In this document: piece after piece, positions 7,588 through 16,687 of the stretch | Numbering within the stretch: the stretch's first letter is position 1 | Layout of the letters: each line of letters opens with the position of its first letter | Source of the DNA: Streptomyces sp. AW19M42 | GTDB taxonomy: Bacteria; Actinomycetota; Actinomycetes; Streptomycetales; Streptomycetaceae | Length of the DNA: 37,087 nucleotides | Reading direction: 5' to 3' | Assembly: GCA_000470535.1 (NCBI GenBank) | Contig: CBRG010000144.1 | Coordinates: forward strand, 1 to 37,087 | Translations under genes and position numbers: made by a program | Notes under the pieces: generated by a model | Told to the model about the DNA's origin: nothing | The model's input: only the letters and a program-made list of their open reading frames with translations | The model's database searches: none

Positions 7588-7890
7588 GACGTTTGCCTCC
7601 TGCTGGGCGCTGGTCCGAGGGCGTGGCTTGTCCAGTTCAAGCTTCGCACCGGCCGCAGCGGGGCAAGAGAGGCCGCCCGGCTCCCGCACAGGGCCGACCG
7701 GCCCCTCTCTGCCGGCACGCCGAGGCGACCACGATGGAGAACAGCCCGAGGCCGCCCCCGACGGTCACCACGGCGGGGAACCCTTGTCGGCGGGGCGGCG
7801 CCGCGTCGTCGTTGCGGCGGCCATCAGATCACCGGCGGGCGGCCTGAACACCAAGGCCGGCCCCGCTCGGTATCAGTCAAGGAGCAAGAC
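7588..7890. promoter_or_regulatory. Divergent promoter region between USP 2 and phosphoketolase
   Basis: A 303-bp non-coding interval serving both start codons. It contains an imperfect inverted repeat at 7663-7712 (GCAAGAGAGG-CCG against CGG-CCCCTCTCTGC) and within it the operator-like palindrome at 7690-7704. No clear -10/-35 pair was identified, and no gene is supported here. Confidence 0.5.
7690..7704. promoter_or_regulatory. DevR-like operator between USP 2 and phosphoketolase
   Basis: AGGGCCGACCGGCCC contains the perfect palindrome GGGCC-N4-GGCCC (7691-7704), with the arm spacing of the mycobacterial DevR box. It aligns with the boxes at 375 and 4896. From this position one site could control both divergent genes. 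Confidence 0.45.
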
Positions 7891-10275
7891 ATGCCCACCC
7901 TTGTCCGGGGAGACGACCAGTACCTCGACGACGCCACACTCACGTCACTGGACGCGCACTGGAGAGCCGCCAACTACCTGGCCGTCGGCCAGATCTACCT
8001 GATGTCCAACCCGCTGCTCGAACGGCCACTGCTGCCCGAGCACATCAAGCCGCGCCTGCTGGGTCACTGGGGAACCTCGCCCGGCCTGAACCTGGTCTAC
8101 ACCCACCTCAACCGCGCGGCGCGGGAGCGCGACCAGGACACCGTCTGCGTCTGGGGGCCCGGCCACGGCGGGCCGGCCGTTCTGGCGAACTCCTGGCTGG
8201 AGGGCACGTACTCCGAGACCTGTCCCGATGTCAGCCGGGACGCCGACGGCATGGCCCGGCTCTTCCGGCAGTTCTCCTTCCCCGGCGGCGTGCCCAGCCA
8301 CGTGGCGCCGGATACGCCGGGCTCCATCCATGAGGGAGGAGAGCTGGGATACTCCCTGGCCCATGCCTACGGTGCGGCCCTGGACAATCCCGGCCTCCTC
8401 GTCGCCTGTGTGATCGGTGACGGTGAGGCGGAGACCGGGCCGCTGGCAGCCTCGTGGCACTCCAACAAGTTCCTCGACCCCGTCCACGACGGAGCCGTCC
8501 TGCCGATCCTGCACCTCAACGGCTACAAGATCGCCAACCCGACCGTCCTCGCACGCCTGCCCCGGGAAGAACTCGACGCCTTCCTGCGCGGCGTGGGGCA
8601 CGAGCCCCTCCACGTCGAAGGCGACGACCCGCTGCAGGTGCACAGCGCCATGGCGCACGCGATGGACATCGCGCTCGACCGGATCGAAACCGCCCGGCAC
8701 AAGGCCCGCGAGGAAGGCGTTACCGGACGCATCCGCTGGCCGATGATCGTCCTGCGGACACCCAAGGGATGGACCGGACCGGCCGAAGTCGACGGACTGC
8801 CGGTCGAGGGAACGTGGCGCGCCCACCAGGTCCCCCTGACCGGCGTGCGGGAGAACCCCGACCACCTGCGCCAGTTGGAGCAGTGGCTTCGCTCCTACCG
8901 GCCCGAAGAACTCTTCGACCAGGCCGGACGGCCGGTGGAGGCCGTGTTGGAATGCGTGCCCGCCGGTGCGCGGCGGCTGGGCGCGAGCCCGCACACCAAC
9001 GGAGGGATCCTCCTCCGCGACCTGCCGATACCGTCGCTGGAGCGGTACGCCGTCACCGTCGACAAACCCGGCACCAGCCTGCACGAACCCACCCGCATCC
9101 TGGGAGACCTGCTCGAAGGGGTCATGGAGAACACCGCGCAACGCCGGGACTTCCGGCTCGTAGGACCGGACGAGACCGCCTCCAACCGGCTCCAGGCCGT
9201 GTACAGGGCGACCGGCAAGGCATGGCAGGCACAGACCCTGGACACCGACGAATACCTGGACCCGCACGGCCGGGTGATGGAGATCCTCTCCGAGCACACC
9301 TGCCAGGGATGGCTGGAGGGCTACCTCCTCACAGGCCGGCACGGCCTCTTCTCCTGCTACGAGGCGTTCGTCCACATCGTCGACTCCATGGTCAACCAGC
9401 ACATCAAATGGCTGCGCGCCTCCCGCCGCCTGCCCTGGCGACGTCCCATCGCCTCGCTCAACTACCTGCTCACCTCCCATGTGTGGCGGCAGGACAGCAA
9501 CGGCTTCTCCCACCAGGACCCCGGCTTCATCGACCACGTCCTCAACAAGTCACCCGAGGTCGTCAGGGTGTACCTGCCGCCGGACGCCAACACGCTGCTG
9601 TCCGTAGCGGATCACGTACTGCGCTCCCGCGACTACGTCAACGTCGTCGTGGCCGGCAAACAGCCGTGCTTCGACTGGCTGACGCTCGAAGAGGCCCGGG
9701 GACACTGCGCCCGCGGTGCGGGCATCTGGGACTGGGCCGGCAGCGAAGACCACACGGGAGAGCCGGATGTCGTCCTCGGATGCGCGGGGGACGTCCCCAC
9801 CCTGGAAGTGATGGCCGCCGTCCAGCTCCTGCGGTGTCACCTGCCCGACCTCGCCGTCCGGGTCGTCAACGTAGTCGATCTGGCCCGACTGATGCCGCGG
9901 GAGGAACATCCGCACGGCATGCCGGACGCGGACTTCGACGCCCTGTTCACACCCGACAAGCCCGTCGTCTTCGCCTACCACGGCTACCCCTGGCTCATTC
10001 ACCGCCTTACCTACCGGCGTACCGGGCACGCGAACCTGCACGTGCGCGGATACAAGGAGGAGGGCACCACGACGACCCCCTTCGACATGGTGGTGCGCAA
10101 CGACCTGGACCGCTACCGGCTGGTCATGGACGTCATCGACCGCGTCCCCGGCCTCGCCGTCCGCGCGGCCGCGGTCCGCCAGGAGATGGCAGATGTACGC
10201 CTGCGCCATCACGCCTGGATCCGCGAACACGGCACCGACCTCCCCGAGGTCAGCGACTGGGCCTGGACCAACTGA
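7891..10275 (+). CDS. xfp: Xylulose-5-phosphate/fructose-6-phosphate phosphoketolase
   Basis: A 794-residue thiamine-diphosphate enzyme that cleaves xylulose 5-phosphate (and usually fructose 6-phosphate) with phosphate to acetyl phosphate plus a sugar phosphate. Acetyl phosphate can give ATP through acetate kinase. Family blocks include [20 protein letters not shown] (89-96), the thiamine-binding [10 protein letters not shown] (176-185), [15 protein letters not shown] and the C-terminal [19 protein letters not shown]. The ATG at 7891 follows AAGGAG by six bases; the frame is open upstream without homology. Length is normal. It opens a plus-strand series with the P-type ATPase and USP 3 (gaps of 132 and 104 bp). 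Its place among hypoxia-type genes suggests an ATP-yielding route when respiration is limited, which is inference. Confidence 0.95.
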   Translation: MPTLVRGDDQYLDDATLTSLDAHWRAANYLAVGQIYLMSNPLLERPLLPEHIKPRLLGHWGTSPGLNLVYTHLNRAARERDQDTVCVWGPGHGGPAVLANSWLEGTYSETCPDVSRDADGMARLFRQFSFPGGVPSHVAPDTPGSIHEGGELGYSLAHAYGAALDNPGLLVACVIGDGEAETGPLAASWHSNKFLDPVHDGAVLPILHLNGYKIANPTVLARLPREELDAFLRGVGHEPLHVEGDDPLQVHSAMAHAMDIALDRIETARHKAREEGVTGRIRWPMIVLRTPKGWTGPAEVDGLPVEGTWRAHQVPLTGVRENPDHLRQLEQWLRSYRPEELFDQAGRPVEAVLECVPAGARRLGASPHTNGGILLRDLPIPSLERYAVTVDKPGTSLHEPTRILGDLLEGVMENTAQRRDFRLVGPDETASNRLQAVYRATGKAWQAQTLDTDEYLDPHGRVMEILSEHTCQGWLEGYLLTGRHGLFSCYEAFVHIVDSMVNQHIKWLRASRRLPWRRPIASLNYLLTSHVWRQDSNGFSHQDPGFIDHVLNKSPEVVRVYLPPDANTLLSVADHVLRSRDYVNVVVAGKQPCFDWLTLEEARGHCARGAGIWDWAGSEDHTGEPDVVLGCAGDVPTLEVMAAVQLLRCHLPDLAVRVVNVVDLARLMPREEHPHGMPDADFDALFTPDKPVVFAYHGYPWLIHRLTYRRTGHANLHVRGYKEEGTTTTPFDMVVRNDLDRYRLVMDVIDRVPGLAVRAAAVRQEMADVRLRHHAWIREHGTDLPEVSDWAWTN

Positions 10276-10407
10276 CGCCTACCAACGCGTGATGGCATTG
10301 CGCAGTGACCGGCAGGGACACGGCCTCTTTCGCCGCCCGGCCGCCCGGCCGCTCGCCGCACCACGTCACCAAACCCTTGACGTCCAACCAGAGCCGTCGG
10401 AGCCGCC

Positions 10408-13053
10408 ATGCCCGTATCGTCCGGTCTTCGTCCCGAACCGACCCGTGAAGAGGGCCTGAGCCGGGAGGAGGCTGCCCGGCTGCTGGCCGAGTACGGCTCC
10501 AACGCGCTCGCTCCGCCCCCCGCGATCTCCCTGTGGTCCCGGGTCTTCGCGCAACTTCGCGACCCGCTGATCGTCGTGCTGCTGGTCGCGGTGGCACTGA
10601 CTATCGCCACCGCGGACTACGCCGACGCGGTCATTATCAGCGTGGTCGTCCTGTTCAACACCACTGTCGGGGTGGTGCAGGAGGTCCGCGCCGACAACGC
10701 GGTCGCAGCCCTCTCCGCCATGACCGCCCCGACCGCGCGCGTCCTGCGCGACGGCACGGAGCAGGAAACGCCCTCCGCCGATGTCGTACCCGGGGACGTC
10801 CTGATACTGGGCGAGGGCGACATCGTGCCGGCCGACGCCACCCTCCTGCAGGCCGCCGCGCTCCTGGTCGACGAGTCGACACTGACCGGCGAATCCGTGC
10901 CGGCGGACAAAGACGCCCGGAGCACGGACTCAGAAGTGGCACAGCTGCGGGCCGGCACCGTGGTGGTGCGCGGCCGGGCCCTGGCCACGGTCACCGCGAC
11001 CGGAGAGCACAGCGCTCTGGGAGTGATCGCCGCATCGATGCATCCCAGGCAGCAGATGACCCCCTTGCAGAAGCGTCTGGCCGGCCTCGGCAAAGTGCTG
11101 GCCCTCGTCACCGTCGGTCTGTGTCTCCTGGTCCTGGCCCTTGGCCTGTTGCGTGGTCAGTCGCTGGAACTCATGGCCGTCACCGCGATCAGCCTCGTCG
11201 TCGCCGCCGTCCCGGAGTCACTGCCGGCCGTGGTCACCCTCGGCCTGGCCCTGGGCGCGCGACGGATGGCCACCCGCAACGCGGTGGTGCGCCGTCTCTC
11301 GGCCGTCGAGACCCTGGGATCGGTCACCGTCCTGGCCACCGACAAGACCGGAACCCTCACCGAGGGCCGCATGCTCCTCGAACGCGTCTGGACCCCGCAC
11401 GGCACCGTCGTCTTCTCCGGAACCGGGTACGAACCCGTGGGCGAGTTCCTGGACGCTGGCGTTGTTCCCGCTCCCGCACTGGCTGAGGCCGTGCGCGAAG
11501 TCCTCGTGGCAGGGGCTTTGTGCAACGACGCCTCGCTGGTCCGGCCCACCGAAGAGACCACCCCGTGGGCCGCCCTCGGCGACCCCACGGAAGCCGCCCT
11601 GCTGACCGGCGCCGCGAAAGCAGGCTGCACCCAGGAAGACCTCGCCCGCACCCGGCCCCGGGCCGGCGAAGTCCCCTTCGACAGCCTCCGCAAACGCATG
11701 ACCACTCTCCACAGCACACCGGGAGGGCAGATCGAGATCTACCTCAAGGGCGCACCGGAAGCGGTCCTCGAACCATCACTGCTCGACGAGAAGCCCGACG
11801 CGCTGGAACGGGCACGCAAGGAGGCAGCCGCCCTGTCCGCCGAGGGCTACCGTGTCCTGGCCGTGGCCGCAGGGTCTCGCGCCGACCTGCCAGGGCGCGC
11901 GGAGGAGGCGGAGGCCGGCCTGAAACTGCTGGGCCTGGCAGCCATCAGCGATCCGCCCAAGGAAGCGGCCGAGGCGACTGTGCGCGCCTGCCGGCGCGCG
12001 GGCATCACCTCCGTCCTCATCACCGGAGACCATCCGGCGACCGCCCGCGCGATCGCGGCACGCGTCGGCATCCTGCAGGGCGACGTAGCCACCCAGCCGG
12101 ACCTGGTGGCCACTGGGCAGGAACTGGCGGCAGGCCAGGTCCCCGACCTCACCCGGATACGGGTCTTCGCCCGGACCACACCGCAGCAGAAACTCGACAT
12201 CGTCGAGGCTTGGCAGGCACGCGGTGAGGTCACCGCGATGACCGGTGACGGCGTCAACGACGGCCCCGCACTCCGCCAGGCCGACATCGGCGTCGCCATG
12301 GGCCGCCGCGGCACCGAAGTCGCCCGACAGGCCGCCGACCTGGTCCTCGCTGACGACGAACTGACCTCCGTCATCGCGGCCGTCGAAGAAGGACGCCGGG
12401 TCTACACCAACATCCGCCGCTTCCTCCTCTACGCCCTGGCCGGCGGGGCGGCAGAAATCCTCATCATGCTCCTGGGCCCGATGGTCGGCCTCGCCCTACC
12501 CCTGCGCGCCGGACAAATCCTCTGGATCAACCTCCTCACCCACGGCCTGACCGGGGTGGCCATGGGAGCAGAACCCGCCTCCCCCGACGCGATGAACCGC
12601 CCGCCCCGCCGACCGCAACAGCACGTCCTCGGCGACGGCCTGTGGCAGCGTGTCCTGCGGCTGTCGGTCTGCGTCACGATCCTGTGTCTTGGCATCAGCC
12701 TGTGGATCCGGCACACCGGCGGGCCCTGGCAGACGGTGCTGTTCCTGGCCCTGCTGGCCGCACAGCTCGGAATCGCCCTGGGACTGCGCGAACGAGTACT
12801 CACCCGACTCAACCCCTCCCTCCCGGCAGGCATCCTGGCCGCAGCAGCTCTGGGGGTCGCCGCCGTCTACGTTCCCTTCCTCTCACACCTCCTGGGCACC
12901 TCCGCCCCCTCCTGGCCGGACCTCGGCATCGCCACGGCGGCCGGCCTCGCCGCCTTCACCGCGGCACGCGCGGAAAACCACCTCGCGAAAAGCACCAGTG
13001 GCGCCTCCAGGACGACCACCACATCGCGCCCGGAAGACACTCCGGCCCGATAG
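10408..13053 (+). CDS. P2-type cation-transporting ATPase, CtpF/Ca2+-ATPase-like
   Basis: An 881-residue P-type ATPase. Features in order: N-terminal cation-ATPase domain (LSREEAARLLAEYGSNAL), first helix pair (about 45-90), actuator loop LTGES, membrane segment with AAVPESLPAVVT, phosphorylation site D312 in DKTGTLTEG, nucleotide-binding domain with KGAPEAVLEP, hinge GDGVNDGP (613-620) and six C-terminal helices. The PESLP motif and lack of a CPC motif or heavy-metal domain place it in the P2 group (Ca2+, Mn2+ or Na+/K+), not among copper or zinc pumps. The closest functional analogy is mycobacterial CtpF, which belongs to the DosR regulon. ATG at 10408 has GGAG five bases upstream. The transported ion cannot be read from sequence. 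Confidence 0.93.
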   Translation: MPVSSGLRPEPTREEGLSREEAARLLAEYGSNALAPPPAISLWSRVFAQLRDPLIVVLLVAVALTIATADYADAVIISVVVLFNTTVGVVQEVRADNAVAALSAMTAPTARVLRDGTEQETPSADVVPGDVLILGEGDIVPADATLLQAAALLVDESTLTGESVPADKDARSTDSEVAQLRAGTVVVRGRALATVTATGEHSALGVIAASMHPRQQMTPLQKRLAGLGKVLALVTVGLCLLVLALGLLRGQSLELMAVTAISLVVAAVPESLPAVVTLGLALGARRMATRNAVVRRLSAVETLGSVTVLATDKTGTLTEGRMLLERVWTPHGTVVFSGTGYEPVGEFLDAGVVPAPALAEAVREVLVAGALCNDASLVRPTEETTPWAALGDPTEAALLTGAAKAGCTQEDLARTRPRAGEVPFDSLRKRMTTLHSTPGGQIEIYLKGAPEAVLEPSLLDEKPDALERARKEAAALSAEGYRVLAVAAGSRADLPGRAEEAEAGLKLLGLAAISDPPKEAAEATVRACRRAGITSVLITGDHPATARAIAARVGILQGDVATQPDLVATGQELAAGQVPDLTRIRVFARTTPQQKLDIVEAWQARGEVTAMTGDGVNDGPALRQADIGVAMGRRGTEVARQAADLVLADDELTSVIAAVEEGRRVYTNIRRFLLYALAGGAAEILIMLLGPMVGLALPLRAGQILWINLLTHGLTGVAMGAEPASPDAMNRPPRRPQQHVLGDGLWQRVLRLSVCVTILCLGISLWIRHTGGPWQTVLFLALLAAQLGIALGLRERVLTRLNPSLPAGILAAAALGVAAVYVPFLSHLLGTSAPSWPDLGIATAAGLAAFTAARAENHLAKSTSGASRTTTTSRPEDTPAR

Positions 13054-13157
13054 CAGCGTCCTGGGCGCGTCTGGCCAACTCGAAGGCCGCCGTCCGAAGC
13101 GCGCCCGTACCCGGCACGCGTCCAGCAGTGTCTCCGTCAGCACGAGAAGGAGTAGGA

Positions 13158-14036
13158 ATGAGCCTACGAAGCGAACCCACGCACGGCCACGTCGTGGTCG
13201 GAACGGACGGATCCCGAACGGCAACCCACGCACTCGACCAGGCCGCCGGAGAGGCACACCGCCGCCAGGTGCCGCTGGAGATCGTCCACGCCTGGCCGTG
13301 GGGCGGAGCCTACGAGCCCTTGGACGATGATGCGCAGGACATCCTGGCGAAAGCCGCCCAGCGCGTCACAGACCGTAACCCGGGGCTCCGGGTCACCACG
13401 ACCGCCGTCCCGGACGACGCAGCGGAAGTCCTGGTGCGGCGGAGCCGCACGGCGGCACTCACCGTCGTCGGCACCCGCGGCAACGGAGGGTTCGAGGGCC
13501 TGCTGCTGGGCTCCGTGAGCCTACGGGTGGCCGCCCACTGCCGAAGCCCGCTCCTCGTCGTCCGGGACGACCCCGCGGCACAGCCGATCTCGTCTCCCCC
13601 CACCGTCGTGGTGGGCATACGGGGAGAAGAGGATGATCCGGCAGCGGCCTTCGCCTTCACAGAAGCCGTCCGCCGGAACGCCGATCTCTCCATCGTGCAC
13701 GCATGGACATACAACCGGAGCGACCGCGCACACGACGATCGTGCGTCCCGCGCCCGGGATGAGGACGCGACGGTCGCACGCATTGCGACAGCCCTCCACG
13801 AGAAGGACCCCTTCATGCAACTGGACAGTCGATCGGTACGCGGCGCACCTGCCCAGACACTGATCGACGCCAGCGCCACGAGTACGGTCGTAGTCATCGC
13901 CGCACATCGCCGAAAGTCGGTCCTGGGACTACACCTTGGACCTGTGACCCAGGCGCTGCTGCACCACGCACGCTGCCACGTCGCCCTCGTGCCCGTCATG
14001 CCCCCTAAGTCGGGTAGCCGGGCCACGTTGCCGTGA
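13158..14036 (+). CDS. Universal stress protein, tandem UspA domains (USP 3)
   Basis: A 292-residue tandem UspA protein. The first domain (VVVGTDGSRTATHALDQAA onward) has the full nucleotide signature GTRGNGGFEGLLLGS. The second domain is shorter, with a degenerate loop (AHRRKSVLGLHLGPV). The start is ATG 13158 with AAGGAG five bases before it; the open frame upstream overlaps the ATPase gene and is not real. The last dozen residues (MPPKSGSRATLP) extend past the usual USP end, and the stop lies inside a hairpin at 14016-14043 and overlaps the next gene. That suggests the original 3' end was altered. It probably belongs to the same stress unit as phosphoketolase and the ATPase. Confidence 0.9.
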   Translation: MSLRSEPTHGHVVVGTDGSRTATHALDQAAGEAHRRQVPLEIVHAWPWGGAYEPLDDDAQDILAKAAQRVTDRNPGLRVTTTAVPDDAAEVLVRRSRTAALTVVGTRGNGGFEGLLLGSVSLRVAAHCRSPLLVVRDDPAAQPISSPPTVVVGIRGEEDDPAAAFAFTEAVRRNADLSIVHAWTYNRSDRAHDDRASRARDEDATVARIATALHEKDPFMQLDSRSVRGAPAQTLIDASATSTVVVIAAHRRKSVLGLHLGPVTQALLHHARCHVALVPVMPPKSGSRATLP

Positions 14037-14043
14037 CCCGGCT
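14016..14043. terminator. Hairpin across the USP 3 / DUF397 junction
   Basis: AGCCGGGCCACG (14016-14027) pairs with CGTGACCCGGCT (14032-14043) with one C-A mismatch and a 4-nt loop. It covers both the USP 3 stop and the only available DUF397 start codon. It looks like a terminator for the plus-strand USP series. Confidence 0.55.
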
Positions 14044-14221
14044 GAGCACCGCACGTACGTGGTTCAAGTCCAGCTACAGCGGCGAACAGGGCGGAGCCTG
14101 CGTCGAGGTAGCCGCGCACCCCCTCGCCGTACACGTCCGCGACTCCAAGAACCCCAAGGGCCCCGCGCTCGCCGTCGCGCCCACCACCTGGGCCGCGTTC
14201 ACCGGGCACGCAGGAAGCTGA
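14033..14221 (+). CDS. DUF397 domain protein, orphan
   Basis: A 62-residue protein with the DUF397 core WFKSSYSGEQGGACVEVA, then VHVRDSKNPKGPALAVAP and WAAFTGHA. DUF397 proteins are common in Streptomyces, usually directly downstream of an XRE-type regulator with which they may work. No such regulator precedes this one; its GTG overlaps the USP 3 stop (GTGA) and is buried in a hairpin. The domain itself is complete. The gene may have lost its native upstream partner and leader when the stress cluster arrived, and may be poorly translated. Confidence 0.7.
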   Translation: MTRLSTARTWFKSSYSGEQGGACVEVAAHPLAVHVRDSKNPKGPALAVAPTTWAAFTGHAGS

Positions 14222-14246
14222 CGGGCCGACTGTCAGTGGGGGCGCC

Positions 14247-14252
14247 TAGGGT
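14247..14252 (+). promoter_or_regulatory. Possible -10 element for a leaderless DUF4253 mRNA
   Basis: TAGGGT lies with six bases between it and the ATG at 14259, so transcription could begin at the A of the start codon. No ribosome binding site precedes that ATG. The -35 is not clear. Confidence 0.35.
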
Positions 14253-14258
14253 TTCGGC

Positions 14259-15050
14259 ATGGCGACGCTCCCGAATCCTCTGCGCTCCCCGGCCGCTGCC
14301 GGGCTCGAACTCCCGCCCGGCAGGCTCGTGGACGACACGGTCGACGGCACGTGGGACGAACCACTGCTCTGGTACGGGGACGAGTCCGCGTCTCCCGGAT
14401 CGTGGGCCGCGATGCGCGCGTCGGGGCGGCCCGTCGGGCTGCTGCCGGTACTGATCGACGGCGGGATGCGGGCCCAGTGGCCCGAGCGCTGGGACCTCGC
14501 CCCGGCTCGGACGACGTACGCCGGGGATCATGACGCCGAGGACGTACTGAGCGAGTCGTGGGAGGCCTACGCCGACGACGAGCTGGACGACGCGTCGGCC
14601 GACTGGCCGGGCCTGGCTCCCGTGCCGGCCGAGGCGGGGCCGGACACCCCGGACGGCCTGGCGGCCGAGGTCGCGGACCAGCTGACCGGGATGGGCTTCT
14701 CACCGGCCGGAATGCGGCCGGGGCTGGTGCCCGCACGGCGCAGCGCGGACATACCGGCGGCGATCGGCTGGTCGGGACCGCTCAACCACGAGAACGACGT
14801 GGCCCGGCTCTGCGCGGTACTGCGCTCCTGGGAGGACCGCTTCGGGGCCCGGGTCGTGGTGCTCGGCTTCGACACGATGATCGTCTCCGTGAGCCGCCCG
14901 CCGACCACGCCCGCCGAGGCCGAGGCACTGGCGGCCGAGCACTTCGCGTTCTGCCCGGACAACATCCAGCAGTCCACGCTCAACACCCTCCAGGCATACG
15001 CGGAGAAGGCGCTGCTCAAGCAGGAGACGTGGGCGTTCTGGTGGGACTGA
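14259..15050 (+). CDS. DUF4253 domain-containing protein
   Basis: A 263-residue cytoplasmic protein. The C-terminal half, from NHENDVARLCAVLRSWEDRFGARVVVLGFDTM through AEAEALAAEHFAFCPDNIQQ to the aromatic end WAFWWD, is characteristic of DUF4253, a family of unknown function common in Streptomyces. The N-terminal half is acidic, with low-complexity D/E/A stretches. There are no membrane helices or signal peptide. The ATG lacks a Shine-Dalgarno sequence but has a suitable -10 for leaderless expression. It converges on the CPBP protease gene with a 35-bp overlap of the 3' ends. No role can be assigned. Confidence 0.8.
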   Translation: MATLPNPLRSPAAAGLELPPGRLVDDTVDGTWDEPLLWYGDESASPGSWAAMRASGRPVGLLPVLIDGGMRAQWPERWDLAPARTTYAGDHDAEDVLSESWEAYADDELDDASADWPGLAPVPAEAGPDTPDGLAAEVADQLTGMGFSPAGMRPGLVPARRSADIPAAIGWSGPLNHENDVARLCAVLRSWEDRFGARVVVLGFDTMIVSVSRPPTTPAEAEALAAEHFAFCPDNIQQSTLNTLQAYAEKALLKQETWAFWWD

Positions 15051-15897
15051 CGGCGCGACGCCGGGTGACGAGTACGACGATCAGGGCCACTTGGAGCAGG
15101 ATGATGAGGACGGCGCCGGGGTACACGACGGGCTCGGCGCCGATCATGCTGGAGAACAGGCTGGTGTCCCACAGCCCGTGGACGAGCATCGGCAGCAGGA
15201 TCACGCCGCCCACGCGCAGGCACAGGTAGAGGAAGTAGCCCGAGGTGCAGACGACCAGGGCCTGGATGATCGCCTGGGCGCCCTGGCCGATCGCGTTGCT
15301 GACGTGAGCCAGGCCGAAGATCACGGATGACCAGAGGGCGACCTCGCCCTCGCTGAATCCGGCGCGTTTGAACACGTGGACGCCGACACCCCGGAACATC
15401 AGCTCCTCGCCCACACCGACGAACAGTCCGAGCAGCAGGAGGCAGCCGACCAGGGCGGCGCTCTGGTCGGCCAGGTGGCCGTAGTTCAGCGCGACAAGGG
15501 AGGCGAGCAGCATGGAGATCGGCACCCAGCGCACCCAGCGCCGAACGGGCACGCGGTAACGCAGCACCTCGCCCCACCAGCCGAGCCAGGTCACCAGTGC
15601 GGCCACGAAGACGATCGAGGCGCCGATCGGGATCAGCGCGTTGCGGACGAGCGACTCGGTGGTCGGGAACCGGCTGTCGGAGGACGGCGTGTCCACGCCG
15701 ATCAGCTGTCCGAGTCCCTGGATGATCCCCAGGTAGACGAGCACCGCCACCAGGAACCACGGCCACGTGAACCTGCGCCCGGCCTGCTTCTCCGCCTCGG
15801 CTGCGTCCACCGGCCCACCCTCACTGTCAGCGGCGTTCGCGCTGCCGCACCCGCCGCGCGTCGTGCCGCTCACACGGTGTTCGCGCAATCCTCCCAT
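15016..15897 (-). CDS. CPBP-family intramembrane metalloprotease
   Basis: About 293 residues with roughly eight hydrophobic segments. The CPBP (CAAX protease/bacteriocin-processing, Rce1-like) motifs are present in order: GEELMFRG, FGLAHV and the C-terminal HGLWD, supplying the glutamates and histidines of the presumed metal site. Such enzymes cut substrates within the membrane. The ATG at 15897, eight bases after the upstream stop, is taken here. A GTG within the sequence encoding VDAAEAEKQ has a better-placed GAGGG and would give a shorter N-terminus that starts just ahead of the first helix. It is coupled to the upstream DUF2625 gene on the same strand. Confidence 0.85.
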   Translation of the reverse strand: MGGLREHRVSGTTRGGCGSANAADSEGGPVDAAEAEKQAGRRFTWPWFLVAVLVYLGIIQGLGQLIGVDTPSSDSRFPTTESLVRNALIPIGASIVFVAALVTWLGWWGEVLRYRVPVRRWVRWVPISMLLASLVALNYGHLADQSAALVGCLLLLGLFVGVGEELMFRGVGVHVFKRAGFSEGEVALWSSVIFGLAHVSNAIGQGAQAIIQALVVCTSGYFLYLCLRVGGVILLPMLVHGLWDTSLFSSMIGAEPVVYPGAVLIILLQVALIVVLVTRRRAVSPTRTPTSPA

Positions 15898-15904
15898 ATC
15901 ACGC

Positions 15905-16630
15905 TCACTTGCAGACGACTCCGAGGAAGCCCGGGTCGCTGCCGTCGAACTGATCGCACGTGTCGCGGTACAGCCCCAGGAGCTCCGCCATGGGCACCGC
16001 ACGGCGGCTGGTCGCCAACAGGTCCTGGCGGGCCTCGGCCGACCACAGCGGCGGGAAGACCGAGAGCCCCTGCCGGCCGTCCAGCGCGGAGACCTCAGCG
16101 CGCCAGCCGTCCCACCGCAGACCTTGGCAGAACGTCTGGAGCCCTCCGGACAGGACCCAGGACAGCCACGCCGAGTGGCCGGCGCCCAAGGCCTCCCAGC
16201 GGAGAGAGTCGGGGGCGAAGTAGAGGATCTCGCCCGGCTCGCCGGGACGGCCGGCCTCACGGGGATCGCCTCCGTTGAGGGCGAAGACCCCACCCAGCAC
16301 GTCGTGCGCCACCACGAGACCCGCACCGGGCCGCCACGCGGGATCGAGAGCCGAAGGCATCGCGTTGACCTCGGCCAGGCCGGGCAGCCCGGCGCCACGC
16401 GGGCTTCCGAGGATCCGCAGCCATCCATCGTCCACGAGCAGACCGCCACAGTTGAGTACGATGCCGCCCAGATTCGACCGGGCGGACACCCCCAGCTGAA
16501 GCAGGGAAGCCCGGCCTCTCCCGGCGTCGCCGGGCAGCACCTCAACCGGAACGCCGGCGGCGGACAGCTCCTGAAGGAGCAGCGGCCAGGCCGGCTCGTC
16601 GACATCGATCAGTTCATCGTCCTCGCGCAT
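15905..16630 (-). CDS. DUF2625 family protein
   Basis: A 241-residue soluble protein resembling DUF2625: WPLLLQELSAAGVPVEVLPG, LLQLGVSARSNLGGIVLNCG, GGLLVDDGWLRILGS and the later DSLRWEALGAGHSAWLSWVL followed by WDGWRAEVSAL. The family has no established function. The protein is tryptophan-rich, with no signal peptide or membrane helix. The CPBP protease gene follows after seven bases, so the two are probably co-transcribed. The ATG at 16630 has only a weak upstream G-rich stretch. Confidence 0.75.
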   Translation of the reverse strand: MREDDELIDVDEPAWPLLLQELSAAGVPVEVLPGDAGRGRASLLQLGVSARSNLGGIVLNCGGLLVDDGWLRILGSPRGAGLPGLAEVNAMPSALDPAWRPGAGLVVAHDVLGGVFALNGGDPREAGRPGEPGEILYFAPDSLRWEALGAGHSAWLSWVLSGGLQTFCQGLRWDGWRAEVSALDGRQGLSVFPPLWSAEARQDLLATSRRAVPMAELLGLYRDTCDQFDGSDPGFLGVVCK

Positions 16631-16687
16631 CCCCGCATCGTCGCACCGGCGCCCGGAGGCTCGGCCCGCCGGGTCACCCGCACCGTG

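Noticed and set aside
7945..9537. 530-codon minus-strand frame opposite phosphoketolase
   Set aside because: Shadow frame; lacks a ribosome binding site and family similarity.
8454..10292. 612-codon open frame on the plus strand inside the phosphoketolase gene
   Set aside because: Its translation is Arg/Pro-rich low complexity, typical of a GC-rich out-of-frame shadow, and phosphoketolase is unmistakable in the other frame.
10276..10407. Operator search before the P-type ATPase
   Set aside because: No palindrome matching RGGRCCGNYSGKCCY was seen; the gene probably relies on read-through or another promoter.
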